Origin: Prostheceraeus crozeri
Lineage: Eukaryota > Platyhelminthes > Polycladida > Euryleptidae
Direction: 5' to 3'
NCBI GenBank assembly: GCA_907163375.1
Contig: CAJQUW010014401.1
Location: 124,001-188,000, forward strand
Length of the DNA: 64,000 bases
Below the pieces are notes generated by a model. The model saw nothing but the letters and a program-made list of their open reading frames with translations. It was not told the origin of the DNA and ran no database searches. Every line of letters starts with the position of its first letter. Within the stretch, counting starts at the first letter, position 1. Positions 1-12,500 of the stretch are shown here, in pieces. The translations under genes were made by a program, and so were the position numbers.

Positions 1-1107
1 AGATTGCTTCAGTTGCCACTTTTAAGATAACATGATCGTGAGAATGTCACACGTAGTGAAAATTCCGAAATCGACAGACAGACAGACCCTTTAGCAAGGG
101 CATCGATTCTTTGGAAAAGCTGATTGTGAAAACTCCTTCCAAGGCTCCGAGAAAATGTGTGGATGATCACAAGGCGCGAGGACTTTCGGTTGTCAAGGTG
201 GTAAATATCGTTGCAGCTTTCGAAGATGATTCCATCAAGAAGGGTTGATTGAACAAGAAGTCGAATTTTCTCTGTTTCCCGAAAGCAATGTACTCAAGGA
301 AGGGTTATCAAACATTTGAAGCATACAGTTTTACAGTAAGCTATTTGAAACCTTAAGTTATTCGTAATGGACTAATTTTATCTTTTGATGATTGAAAGTT
401 TAACATATAGGATTCTATATTGTATCTTCAATATCAGTTTTAGTGATCAGGCAACATTCGCAATTTGAATGTCAACCTCACGAACTCACTTGACCTCACT
501 TGATTGACACGAAACCGAGACAATCACCTTTGACAATTTGTTGTTCTGTGGTCTCATATTACATGTACCTTATGATTGGATAAGTTGCCAGGTAATGGAG
601 GAAGCAGTCAATGTAGAACGGCACAAAGGCATTTTGTTGTACAAAGTATTTCCAGTCAAGACACGGCTATGAAATCGAACACGGATGCACCAATAGGTTG
701 GGACAGGGTGAACTCCAGACATCAAAATTGAATAATCGTTTGATTGATCGGGAAAAGCCGACTCCCTTTTCTCCAAAAAGCATAGACGTTCCACTGTTGA
801 ACTACTGGGTGTGGAGCCAGTCGCGAAATGGTGTTTGATATACACCGTACCTAAAAGACATTTGCATGAATTGAAACGAAAGCTAACATTATTAATTGGA
901 CAACATAAACACAGATTAAGTAAGGAAGGGGTTAATTAATCATCGTGCTTGAAAGCACTTTGTCATGCGCCATGAGCTTTGCATATTCTGTGATATAAGT
1001 TACATGGAACTCGTTTTCAGTGGACTTCGACTTTTGGTTATTTAAACATTGTAAAGACCTATGTAATATTGCATGATAACAACTTGTAAAAATCCGCAAG
1101 AAGATCA
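1..1107. other. No gene recognised
   Basis: AT-rich DNA with no recognisable gene. A plus-strand frame is open from about position 85 to 246 and is rich in Lys and Val, but it has no convincing splice sites or family resemblance, so I do not call it an exon. Confidence 0.4.
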
Positions 1108-1111
1108 TGAA

Positions 1112-1457
1112 CACCCTGTATATATATATATATGCCAGGTATATATATACATAATAGTATACATAGTATACATAGTATACATAAGTATACATATATATAC
1201 TTAGACAAGTTACCTGGCAATTGATAAATTTATCAAATCTCAACAGATGTAACCACCACGAGACATGTTTCGGCCTGTTGGGCCTCATCAAGGCCTGTTA
1301 GCCTTGTGGTTAGAGAGTATGCTTGCACGTCCTCTAGCTCCAACATCGCTGGTTCAAACCTACCCACGACTGATGAGGCCCAACAGGCCGAAACATGTCT
1401 CGTAGTGGTTACATCTGTTGGGATTTGATAAATATATATATATATATATACAGGGTG
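1112..1457. repeat. TA-rich element with CACCCTGTA / TACAGGGTG ends
   Basis: The left edge reads CACCCTGTA followed by a (TA)n run, and the right edge is the exact inverse, (TA)n then TACAGGGTG. Inside are a minisatellite of about ten bases built on ATAGTATAC (about 1155-1200), a short inverted pair GCCAGGTA/TACCTGGC, and the hammerhead/tRNA-like palindrome described separately. The ends resemble those of small mariner-type non-autonomous elements. The boundary is uncertain because (TA)n tracts expand easily. Confidence 0.4.
1228..1433. repeat. Palindromic repeat: hammerhead ribozyme motifs flanking a tRNA-like core
   Basis: Two 63-bp arms (1228-1290 and 1371-1433) are nearly perfect inverted copies around an 80-nt core. 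On the plus strand CTGATGA (1370-1376), a GGCC-CAACA-GGCC stem II, GAAAC and the cleavage triplet GTC (1397-1399) match the hammerhead core. ACGA before the core pairs with TCGT after GTC as stem I. Stem III is minimal, as reported for hammerheads of Penelope-like elements and retrozymes. The left arm has the same motif on the minus strand with one core change (TTGATGA). The core has box-A-like GTGGTTAGAGAGTATG and box-B-like GGTTCAAACC words, as in tRNA-derived SINE heads. Self-cleavage is inferred, not shown. Confidence 0.7.
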
Positions 1458-1548
1458 ATTCAAAAGTCGCTGCATAAAAGAAATGTTTATATCTCGGTAA
1501 GTACGAACGATATCAGCCTGCTTCTTTCTGGTTTGAGTTACTCAGGGT

Positions 1549-1770
1549 ATGCGATATGTTGGACAGACATCCAGAGTGGTATCAAAGCGCATTTCGGAAC
1601 ATATTCGCAACATACGATTGTATCAAAGATATCCTACATCTGTGTCTGCTAATTTTTCTGGAAATTGCAACATTTCCCATTTTTCTTTTACGTTACTAGA
1701 GCACTGTCCAAACCGGAGTGTTTATTCCAAACAAAAGCAAGAGACTGATAAAAGAAAATGCTTGAATTAA
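1549..1770 (+). pseudogene. Penelope-like element fragment, GIY-YIG endonuclease region
   Basis: The 73-codon frame reads RYVGQTSRVVSKRISEHIRNIR near its start. This matches the YVG-T-R-L-R-EH core of the GIY-YIG endonuclease at the C-terminus of Penelope-like reverse transcriptases, and is followed by the usual NISHFSFTLLEHC-type stretch. No reverse-transcriptase domain lies upstream, so this is a 5'-truncated 3' end of a Penelope element. It differs clearly from the copies at 30.3-31.3 kb, so at least two Penelope lineages are present. The hammerhead palindrome ending about 115 bp upstream is consistent with a Penelope origin of both. Confidence 0.6.
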
Positions 1771-2969
1771 GCGTCTTTGTACTTTACATCTTAGTGGTCT
1801 TAACCAAGAATTGAATCCCTGTAAAGATATGCACTTGATTTTGCCATACAGTGTGTGTAGTCAGATAGTTCCACAATGACATCTTGTTCTTCCTGAAGAG
1901 TTGGGACCGTCATGGCACGGTGTGAGGACCCTAGGGTTGATCGTCTATATTTATGTACACAAATATATATATTCATTTACACATACACATTATACACATA
2001 CACGAAGAAGACATCTGACCAACTTTATTATAATTTCATGACTTACCGAGAAATAAACATTGAATAAACACATGTATGATGCCATTGGTTAACAAACTGG
2101 ACAAGATTATATATTTTTCATTATGGCTTAAACGCGCTTATCAGATACGTCATTTGTATTTATTTGCTTCTGCAATCTGCTGGTGTGGTTGCTGAGGAAA
2201 CTTATTTCAGTTGATTAAACAGATTTTCATATCATTTGCAAATAACGCAATGTAAATTAATACGAGTGTTCGTGGGGTCATTAATTATATCAAGTGTTGC
2301 AACAATTGCATCGTTTATTGCTGAAGGCGAGAGACATGCTTTACATGAACTTTTTCCTCTGCGTATGTTCTTTGCAACCGTAGAAAGACATGCTTTACAG
2401 TGTCATAGACCGGTTGCTAAGATGGAGAGATATTGCATCATTCAATCATATTCTTTACAGTGCTATTGCTAACAGTCTTCTTCCTTTCAACATTGTTTTT
2501 TATCTTTTTTTCCTTTGCTTTATGCAGTCTTTTCGCCAACTCTCTAGAAAGCACTCGCGGAACTATGTTCGATTTCTGCATCATGAAAAACTTGCTCAGC
2601 ATGGAAAGCTTCCCAAAGAATCTGACTCCATGAGGAACCTGATATCATCATTTATACTATTGGCTCCGACGTACTGCATAAAGCAGTGGTCAAGAGAATA
2701 TATTCAAATTGCAGTGGATTTAAGGGCTGTCACACTGGTGAGCATTTAAAGGCTACCCTAGCCCTAAAAGTCTAATGCATGATCATCATCCTAAATCTGA
2801 AAATTTCTCAATTTTTGTAGTTCGAAGCATAGTTGAATATCGAAGCATTGAATAATCATATTTGAATCTGCTTTGATTGAAGTCAATACAGCATGCTGTT
2901 CAATGAAAGGATCGGATCAGATTTAATGCTGTGCCATGCCTCTCGAACTTTTTCTTGTAGAACGAGAGA
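1771..2969. other. No gene recognised
   Basis: AT-rich DNA with short random frames only. The first 200 bases may be the 3' tail of the Penelope fragment. GT/AC-rich simple sequence lies near 1960-2005. Confidence 0.4.
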
Positions 2970-3462
2970 TACTGACACTTTCTTCCTAAATTCGAGCACA
3001 AAAGGCTCAATAGCATGGATTTGTAGATCTTGAAGCACTGAATACAAAAATCATAGTCTTAAGTGTCGCAGCCAGTCGTTTTCGGTTATAGGTAAGGTTA
3101 AAGGATTCCCATTGGAATCCAATTGTAAAATTCAAGAAATATCCATGGATTGTGAAACACTTGTCAATTTTCGTACATTTTCTTTTGCAGAAAAGAAACC
3201 ATTTATCAGGATGCCATGAAATGTGAAACATGATTGAGTTCAGAACATCAACTTCGATGTAAAAGTTGAAGTGAGTCACACGATTCAGTATTTGATATTT
3301 GAGAGCCTCTACAAAATGAGTAAAATCGCCAAAATTAAGTCAAAACATGAAATTTACTCATTTTGTAGAGGCTCTCAAATAATTTTGTATTCAGTGCTTC
3401 AAGATCTACAAATCCATGCTATTGAGCCTTTTGTGCTCGAATTTAGGAAGAAAGTGTCAGTA
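2970..3462. repeat. Perfect 80-bp inverted repeat with nested 28-bp hairpin
   Basis: Bases 2970-3049 are the exact inverse of 3383-3462. Just inside the right arm, 3297-3324 and 3353-3380 form a second perfect 28-bp stem with a 28-nt loop. No transposase frame or target duplication is evident. Perfect arms in otherwise decayed DNA imply a recent origin or gene conversion. It may be a foldback element or a template-switch inversion. Confidence 0.85.
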
Positions 3463-6400
3463 GCTCCCGGAGTATTGACACACAAATCTGCTGCTACTTT
3501 GATTTCTTGCTTCAATATCTGACAGTCTCACCAAGACATGAATTAGCTGATTCAAAATTTGTCATTCATCGTAATAATTGCATAATAATACCTGCGGATG
3601 GTCGTAGGGCTCATGCTCCTAGTGACAGCATGAGTGCAGTACTCAGTCAAGGGTGTAGTGGCGTTCTTAAATGCATTTGCTCCATGCACCGCCGCTGAGT
3701 TGCCTAGGCTATACAAAGGTGGAAAATATCCTATTTTCCTAGACTAACTGTCTCAACAGCGAAATTCTATGAAGCACATGCATACGGTAATGGTTTGGGG
3801 CATCATGACAATTCAAAGTGCTGGAAAAAATGCGAATGCTCGATTTGGAAAAGGCAGCATCTCAACGTCTTTCCTGCCGGATCAAGCGGGTCACGGATCA
3901 ATAGGCTGATAAGTTCATACTGTGTTGAAAATATTATAACTAAATCTTGGAAGGTACAGGCACATCTCCAGCTCACGCATTAAAGGTTTAATCGTGCACA
4001 ACCTTCGTAAAACCTTGCTTTCGACTTTACATGTCCTAGATATCAACTTTCTGTAAGGCTTATCACAGTTGGTGTGCAGCGCGTGGCCCGTCGCCACATT
4101 ATGGGTGGCCCACATTTTTCTAAAGTGGTAGTGAATTAGTGATGTAAAATTGGCCTACTCCAATTTCAACCCTTAAAAAGTGCCTCTGTGGATTAATTAT
4201 TTTCTTTATAATTTGCAAAAACAATTAAAATCAATTAATGCATTCATCCTCATCGGCATCAGATACAGTAAAATAAAACGTTCAAAGGAACATCAATAAT
4301 TATGTTTGATTAAAAATCGACGGGTACCCAATGCGGTAGACTGCTCTGTCATTATGTCCCTGTGCAACTACAAAAACATTTGACCCACTTTACATCAAAT
4401 GATGTGATATAGTTTCATGTTCCAATTTCAGAAATATGCTCATTTGAACATGTGTTAAAAGGTGTGTGGGCTAAAGGATTTCGACAGTTTTCTGATGCAG
4501 ACTTACTGTTAACCGATGCTTAACCTGTGCGGATGGATGTTAACCGTGATTATTAGAAGCCAGATGCACGTTGTCACTTTGCTTCCTAGGCCTATCATGC
4601 ACATGCTTTTTGTTTTTTATTCTCTTCTACTCTTCTTTATCTCGATAGAAGATTCGACTGAAGGCCCTTCTTGCACTATATTTAAGCACAGGCATGCAAT
4701 ACCAGTTCAGTCAAGTTCCTGAGATCATTGGTGCTAAAACATCTGCATTGACTTATAGAGAAAAAATCTTCATCTTGTAGAGAAAACAGTCCCTTGAGGA
4801 CATATAAAAAATATAAGAAATCTAGGAACATCCTGAACTTTCCAGTTGAAGTCGTGAGTCTTTTTGAAAGATAATGACCGTCATTGGGCCTCAGCAATGC
4901 TCTCTTGTTTGAGCAGTATACTCTCTTGGAATATGCATAGAAATTCAAGCATCTACATGTATATCAAAAACACGTTTACATACTTATCTACGGATAACCT
5001 GGAATGTGCATTAGAAGATGTAAATTGATGCAGATCTGTCCATAGTAGGGGATTAATCTTGATGCATTTCTATCGGCATGACTCGCATACATAACGTAGA
5101 ATGATTGTATTATAAGTCAGACTCTTTTTCTGCGAGAGTAAGCTGAGGCAGACACAGATTTATAAAAGTATGGTCTATTCCAAAAATCTTCCGGATGATA
5201 GCTACTAGCCCTTTTAGTCTCGACAAACGACTGAGTCTCTCACGTCCAAATGAGGCTGCGTGTCCTCTCAGCACTTTCATATGGCTTGCAGTGAATCATG
5301 TGGCCTAGTTGAGTTGATAGACACCATGCCTTGATATCCAAATGAGACTTGCTTTCTATGAATGTACTGCATACTTGGCACCATGTCGACTATAATGTAG
5401 TTCAACCGGAAAGCATATGAACCCCGAAATCCGAAACGTATGAGAGTACATGACTGTGTAACATTGTGTATATATATATGCATTTTGTGGTTTTATTTAT
5501 CTGACTTTGTGATTCATCTCCAGATTTTATTTGGGCATTTGTGATATTTTCATGCGACAATAAAACCCTCTGAATTTGAAGAGAGAGAGAGAGAGTGTGT
5601 GTGTGCGTGTGTGTGTGAATGTGAAAAGGCAGGTGAGTGAGTGAGCGAGGGTGAGGCTTCAGTAGCAAATAACAAACACATCCGTTTGACTTTATTACTT
5701 CAAAGCTTATAATTTGAAATATTTTGATGATTAAGACAGATTTCAACTTTCACGAATGTGTCCAAATAAGCGAGATCGGTCAAAAATGTCATTTTCGAAG
5801 CACATGATTGATTTTTCGCATCAGAGTGAGTTCAAATAATGTTCCAATGCCTCCAGATGTTTAAATTCAGGTATGCAAACTCCCAATATTAACTTCTATC
5901 AAGAATTCAATATTAACAAGATGCTAGCTATGTTTGAATGCAAATATTCAGAAAATTTTCCTCATTCTAATTCGACATCTGCTGTTTCTTTAGTTTCAAG
6001 ATATCAAAAAATTGTAAATGAGAACTATTTCATTCTTGAATTTCTAAACGAAGCTATCTTGCAGTAATATCATATGTCTATCATTGTAGGCTTTTGTGGC
6101 AGGTGGGAGTTCAGTCAGTTTCTCTCTGAGACTGAGCTGTAAGAAAAATGAAATTAAATTGCATTCTTTTCATGAGATTTGATGCAGCTCATTCAAATAG
6201 ACAATTAAGAAACTGGTACAATGTGACATAAGGAATTTCATCAGAATTTGTCTTTAATCCATGCGTGAGCTGTTGTTTTAAGATTTTCAATAGATGGAAA
6301 GAAATTTAAAAAGCACCAATTTCGTTTTGAAACAATAATAATGTTTCAGGGCATTTAGCCTCAAATTGATTTATGACACAGATATAATAATGAGAAGAAA

Positions 6401-6756
6401 TTCGCAGGAATTCTTTCCACAATCTGTAGCAATCGAAACATGCTAAAATATGCCCTTAGGATGAAAGTTGCACTAGGGATTGCGATCACAGGACTAATTA
6501 AGCACTTTTTTGCATTTTTTAACTTGTTTGCGAAGGGAAACTCAGTGCGTTTTTCAATAGTATCGATATCCTGCAATATTTTCTAGCTATTACCATTAAC
6601 GGATCCATGATTGACTTCCGATGATATGCAATATTAAAGTTAGAACCAGCGGACATGCACACTGAAAAAATACCATGCCATTGCGCAGAATGTCAAATGA
6701 GCAGCGGCTTGCAATGGATTGTACAATTAGTACCTTCGATTATACAGTATAATATG

Positions 6757-6790
<34 letters not shown>

Positions 6791-7405
6791 TATACAGTAT
6801 ATACATCAAATTCCTTTTCAAAATTTTATCAGCAGTATAATGACGCTGATAATGGAATAATAGAAAGCTGATATTGCAGTTACATTGGGAGAGCGGTGAA
6901 TTACCGTTTCTTACGGTATACTTTATGCGATATCTGATGACAATTGGTAGAGACAAAAATGAATTCAGTTATTTGGTGTCACAGTGCAATAAACGGAGAA
7001 CCAAATAATACAGTACTAAGTAATGCACAATCCTACCCTCTCCTATATTGAAAATATATAAAGAAAGTTGAACATCAACTGCTAAATACACACCAGATTT
7101 CATGACATACTTCGGACTTAAGAAAAGATATACTCTGCTCTAGGTACACAATGAAAGCAAATAAAATTCTGCCTAAAACAAATCCAATAGCCGAAGAACA
7201 AATCTGAACGTATGATATCCTAACTACTGAAGTATTGAAGTATGCCGATCTTCAAGATTTTAAAATCGAAGCCAGAGGTAGTGTTATCAAGGGTCTAGAA
7301 ACACGGCATCATAGCCGAAAAAGGAATTTATTAAAGCAAAATTAAATTGTGCAGTCACGACACACAGCCAAAAAACAAATCAAATAATGCAATTAATGCT
7401 AAGTC
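3463..7405. other. No gene recognised; microsatellites
   Basis: No exon, transposase frame or RNA gene recognised. Simple repeats: (GA)n-(GT)n-(GAGT)n at about 5581-5650 and (TA)n at about 6757-6785. Confidence 0.4.
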
Positions 7406-7692
7406 TATTAAGACAATTCATGTCCAAACTATCAGGAAGCGAAAATGTTGGCCTCGATGTGATACAAAGTATATTTATTAGAGTAAACTGTGACGGGCCT
7501 TCGGCGTCCTGTGCCTTCTGAGGTCGTGTAGCGTTGTTATCTATGTTATCGGTGGTGGAACGCTATACTATCGACCTCAGAAGGCGCAGGACGCCGAAGG
7601 CCTGTCACACTTTGCTTTAAGAAATATATTTTATATCACTTCGAAGCCAACATTTTCTTTCTCCAGGAGTTTGTACATGAATTGTCTTAATG
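7406..7692. repeat. Foldback element, about 140-bp arms
   Basis: Bases about 7406-7535 pair with about 7559-7692 at roughly 85-90 percent, leaving a loop of about 23 nt. The best-conserved part is GC-rich (GGCCTTCGGCGTCCTG and its inverse), unlike the AT-rich surroundings. There is no coding capacity. The size and shape fit a non-autonomous foldback or MITE copy. Confidence 0.75.
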
Positions 7693-7784
7693 AAAACGGA
7701 AAATTATCCCGCTGCCTGGTCAATTATGCGAAAATCTATCAATTATTCATACATGTACGTGTATGTGAACTAAATACATGTATA

Positions 7785-9520
7785 CATGGTGGCGTACGTA
7801 AACCGCCGGATTTTAAACTTTTGTTACTCCTCAAATATTCATCCGATCGTCATGAAATTTCGACTCATACTAGTTTGGAGTATAGGATTTATGATGACTA
7901 TACCTGTTGCACTGAGCATTGTCAGAAAATTCTGATTCTATTGACCGAATGACATGTAGTAAAATTGACATACCAACAATGCATCTTAACATGTAAAATT
8001 TAGTGATAAACTTTTCCCTTTATTTCCCCCACGTCTTTATCAATAATGACCAAAACGAATTAAGGTAAATGTCATAGAAAACATTTATTAAATGAAAAAC
8101 ATAAGAAAAAAGTGTTAGTAGTCATCGAACTTCAACGTGTCCTCCTCCATTCGCGAGGACGGATTCGAGTCGCTTTTGGTAGGCCAGAGCAGTTTCTCGA
8201 CACATCTCAGTTGTCACTTCTTGAAATGCTTGTATGATGCGGTCCTTCAGGTCTTGCATGAATGTTGGCCGTGTATGGTAAACCTTGGACTTGGCAAAAC
8301 CCCACAAGAAGAAATCGCAAGGCGTCAGGTCAGGTGAACGCAGTGGTCAGGGCATGTTAGGAGATCCACGTCCCATCCATCTGTTAGGCATCTTCTTGTT
8401 CAACCACTCACGCGCAGGAGGTCCCCAGTGTGGAGGTGCACCATCCTACATGAATATGATGCTCCTGCCTCTTCTGTCCGACTGCACCGCTGGCCAAAAT
8501 TCCTGTAGCATCTTGAGATACCGATCCTTGTTGACGGAGGTGTCGAAGAAGAACGGTCCGTAGATACCTGATTGGCTGATTGCCGCCCAGACGGTGGTGC
8601 GTGGCGAGTGCATAGACTCTTGCTTGATCCAGTGAGGGTTCTGATTGGCCCAATAACAAAAATTGTGGCGATTCACACCACCATCCAGATGGAAGTGAGC
8701 TTCATCGGACCAGGTTAGTTCCACTAAATGGCTCGGGTTGGCTTGGATGCGCTGTAGCTCCTGTCGTGCGAACTCCAATCGGTTTTCCAGATCTTCTTCG
8801 TGCAATTGGTGCACCACCTGTGCCTTGCACGGATGCCATCCATAGTCATGGAGGATGTGCTGGATAGTGCGACGACTCACTTGAAGGGCATTAGATGCAC
8901 GACGGGTAGATGTGTTTGGGTCCTCCTCGAAGTGCTGCACAACTCGTTCCACATTCTGCTCCGTTCGTTCAGAAGATGACCGGTCCCGCTTGACAGTCAC
9001 CACACTACCACTGGTCAACAGGTTTGTATGCCACCGCTTTATGGTACGGGCATCCGTGCTCTCGCGTTCTTGCCATACTCTGAACGATAAAGCCTTTGTA
9101 CCTCCACTGGACTCTTGAGCCATTCGTACCAAGCCGCACATTTTGCTCGTTCTGCAATCGAATAATCATCCATTCTTCTATGTTCGATTCTTTTCAGATA
9201 GTGATTTAATCGTCGAATGGTATTTTATATGACATGGAAGTAACTGAACAATATTCACTTCAAGACTGCGCACAATTCGTTGTGCAGAATACGATTCATG
9301 CTAAGTTAATTAACTTGATCTAGATTTTCGATGTCAACAAAATGAGTACATGTCATTCGGTCAATAGAATCAGAATTTTCTGACAATTCTCAGTACAACA
9401 GGTATAATCATCATAGAACCTATACTCCAAGCTAGTTTGAGTCGATATTTCATGACGATCGGATGAATATTTGAGGAGTAATAAAAGTTTAAAATCCGGC
9501 GGTTTACGTGCGCCACCCTG
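7785..9520 (-). mobile_element. Tc1/mariner (IS630) superfamily transposon, DD37D type
   Basis: A 1.74-kb element flanked by TA dinucleotides (7783-7784 and 9521-9522), the expected target duplication. Its unusually long terminal inverted repeats are 7785-7972 and 9331-9520, beginning CA(G/T)GGTGGCG. One transposase gene lies on the minus strand. The arms have several mismatches and the gene has stop codons, so the copy is inactive but complete in outline. Confidence 0.9.
8122..9141 (-). pseudogene. Mariner-like transposase, disrupted by two stop codons
   Basis: The N-terminus (from ATG at 9141) has a helix-turn-helix region around ESTDARTIKRWHTNLL and a second around STRRASNALQVSRRTIQHIL. 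The catalytic region has WSDEAHFHLDGG (first Asp), DGAPPHWG (second Asp) and RSPDLTPCDFFLWG (third Asp). Counted through the stops, 37 residues separate the last two Asp, the DD37D spacing of the maT-like group. Two in-frame stops lie where the family has Gln (just before DGAPPHWG) and Trp (just before PLRSPDLTP). Each is one transition from the usual codon. The same frame resumes and runs to 8122, so no indel is needed to explain it. Confidence 0.85.
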
Positions 9521-9522
9521 TA

Positions 9523-12500
9523 TAACAAAATACCGAACTAGCAAGAAATGCAATAAAGGCTGACTTAACAGTAGAACGAACTAATCAAATGTGTCCAATT
9601 CATCATATGAAGCCATAAACTTATGCAAAGTACTAAAGAACACATTGAAATAGATCTAAAGCATTAAACAACTCCCAAAATTTCAATTACATGTCGACTA
9701 TATGATGTGAAATGTAAGTATCAAAATTGCAAGCTTTAATTCCGAAGATGCCATTTTGTTGCATGAAGTTTGCTCTTTAAGAAATTCCAATAGTTTGTGG
9801 ATACACATGGGTGCAGTTCACCTTCACTTTTGCGCCATATGTTTGAATATCAACTGCAAATACCAATATTTTCAAAGTACTTTTAAGTGTGACGATATTC
9901 AGAATTGAAGCTATACTTCATAGCATTCCATCTCGATGACTTTGTCAAAAAGTGCAAGCCGAGTTGTTTTCGATGTGTAGAAGAAGTAACAGCTGCACTC
10001 GAAATAGGAAATCAGACTGAAATATGCGGTTAGCGTAATTGACTCTGATGCATTTTATGAGTTCTCATATCCACAAATTATCGTTGTGCAAACCTTAAGT
10101 CAATACAGGAATCGAATGAAATAATTTTCTGTACCAATGTTATTGTAGTACATTCGGATTTGTACTGAAACTATTTGAAATAAATGTTTGTGAACTTTCG
10201 TAAATGCATTTGAAATGTCGTAACCAATTTTAAATGTTGTTTATTATTAGAGGCATATTTATATAGTATCAATGGCGATTTTTTGTAGGAAAACTCCAAG
10301 TGAAAACAAACAAAACTTTCGAACAATTCAAAGTAAGAAGTTATTTCCATCCACTGCATGACTATCTGCTACGTAAATTCAAATGATATTCAGGATGATG
10401 AAAACATTCCTCCGAAAAATTAGTTATAACTCCTTGGTGAATAAGGATTGGGAAAGTATGCCATTTTCAATCAAATGTGCTGTCATCTCATGTCACCCTG
10501 GTTCAATTATGCTCCGTATCTTGGGATATTAAATAGCTCGGAATGGAGTTTTACATATTTTTGCCTTCTTCGTTGACTTTTGCACTGATTGCATTCGATC
10601 ATGCGCTACTCTGAGAACACAGAGAAAAGACTGAGGGAGGGAGAAAGAGAGATAAATTAACTTCGCGAAGAAGGGACAATGCGTAAGAATGCTGTTTATA
10701 TGATATGTAAGGGAAAAGATTTGAATACAAAAAATGGTTGCTTGTCATCAATAATATTTACTTGAGCAGCAATTACCTTTATTGGATCGTCGATCATGGA
10801 TAATATTCACCAGTCATTCTAAAACTGCGATCAGCGGGTCAGGTATGACCCTAAAATGTTTTTCGACACTGAATGTTAAATGTGTAAGATTACAAACTGT
10901 TGTGCTTTCATTATCTCAATTTGATGAAATCTTGTACATAATTAAACCAAGCAGGCATGCAGGAACGATTTCATGGAAGGGACAGGGGTGACTTAAAGTT
11001 TAGATGTCACAAAACACGTTTTATGCGGGTAATGGAGGCATACTACTCATGGCACACTACACTCGCGGAAAATATGTTCGTCTTGGATGAAACTGATCTT
11101 TCCATAATGGTATGATGAAAGACAACAGAAAATGAAGAATGAAATGACAGAAGAAAGGAAAGAAAGAGGACAACTAAGTCAAAACATTTGTCGATCGCCA
11201 TAGGAGTACATAAATGCAACTTAATTTGCATTACTGACATGAAAAAAACTGAAGATGGTGCGTATATAAATATATCGATCATGATGGTATTTAAAAAGAG
11301 AGGAGTAGTTATGCATGTACATAGAAATAATTATAATAATGCATTCACGAATCAATGCGGACGCCCACTGACCGTCGGTTGGATAGTTCAACGACGTTTG
11401 GAGTCCTTCAGGGATCTCAAGCTGTTAAATGCTATAATGTAGGTCTCTGGTCTCACATATCTTATGGAATCGACTACGTTTTAGATTTATAGACAAAGGA
11501 ATCGGATTTATTTATTCCCTATAGAACAAAAGCGATGCATTTATCGGAGTGCGTCACTGCATTGTCATAACATTACTTATCACACTTCACACCGCCGTCT
11601 CCATTGTCACCACAGCTCGTGTTGGCTTGGTCGATGAGCTTTGCCATTCTCTCCGACATTGCTGTCAGTCTTGCTAATGTCTATCATCCTCCGCGACTGC
11701 GCTTTGAGTCCTGCCAACTTTTACCCACTTCACCGACTCCGCTTTGCCTCTTGTGCATATTTTATTGATCCAAATGCATTTGCGCCAAAGCAGTTCTTTG
11801 TGAATAACTCTGATACGCTTGTGAGTCATTGCTATATTGATGTTTCATCACATTTGTACTTGGTAAGAATTTTAGTACTTCTGTGAATTTAAGTTCGATA
11901 ATTTTAGTACTCTTTCATTCAGTACTCATATTGGAACTTAATTAGGACTTCATGATCAAAAAGTACTTCTTGATCAATCAAAAATCACCTTCTTCTTCAC
12001 AGAAAATATTCTAAACATTCTTAAGCATACTTTTCAATTCATGCTTCATTTGTTAGTTCATCAAATGGCATATGTTTGATGAAAAAAATCAGAGTCAAAC
12101 AGTTCTTGAATATATCTTCACTTATGTTCAATACAAATGACCTTTAGGCGTATAGACTCTTCCCAATTCTAAAAGCATGGTATTGTTATTCTCTCGTGAA
12201 TGGGGAATGCGTTTGATTATTATTCAAAAGATAAATTGCGTTTGCATATTTCCATGTGGGAATGTGGTTGCATTTTTAGTGAAAACGTCAACATTGTGCA
12301 AATACATACTTTCGATTCAACTTTTATTTTCAAAAAATGTAGCATCAAAATCGCTATGTAGATGTGTAGGTCAAAGGATTCCGTGTCCGACTATAACCAG
12401 GCGTTGAAGTCGACGCGGAGGGTGCTGAAAGTTATTTGAAAGTTTGCATTTGTATACTACTAGACGCTCAATTTGTCGAGAATGTCATATACAACTTAGC

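Noticed and set aside
85-246. Host exon
   Set aside because: Open frame but no convincing splice sites, start or family match.
1300-1365. tRNA gene
   Set aside because: Only box-A- and box-B-like words are present. A cloverleaf with proper acceptor and anticodon stems cannot be drawn.
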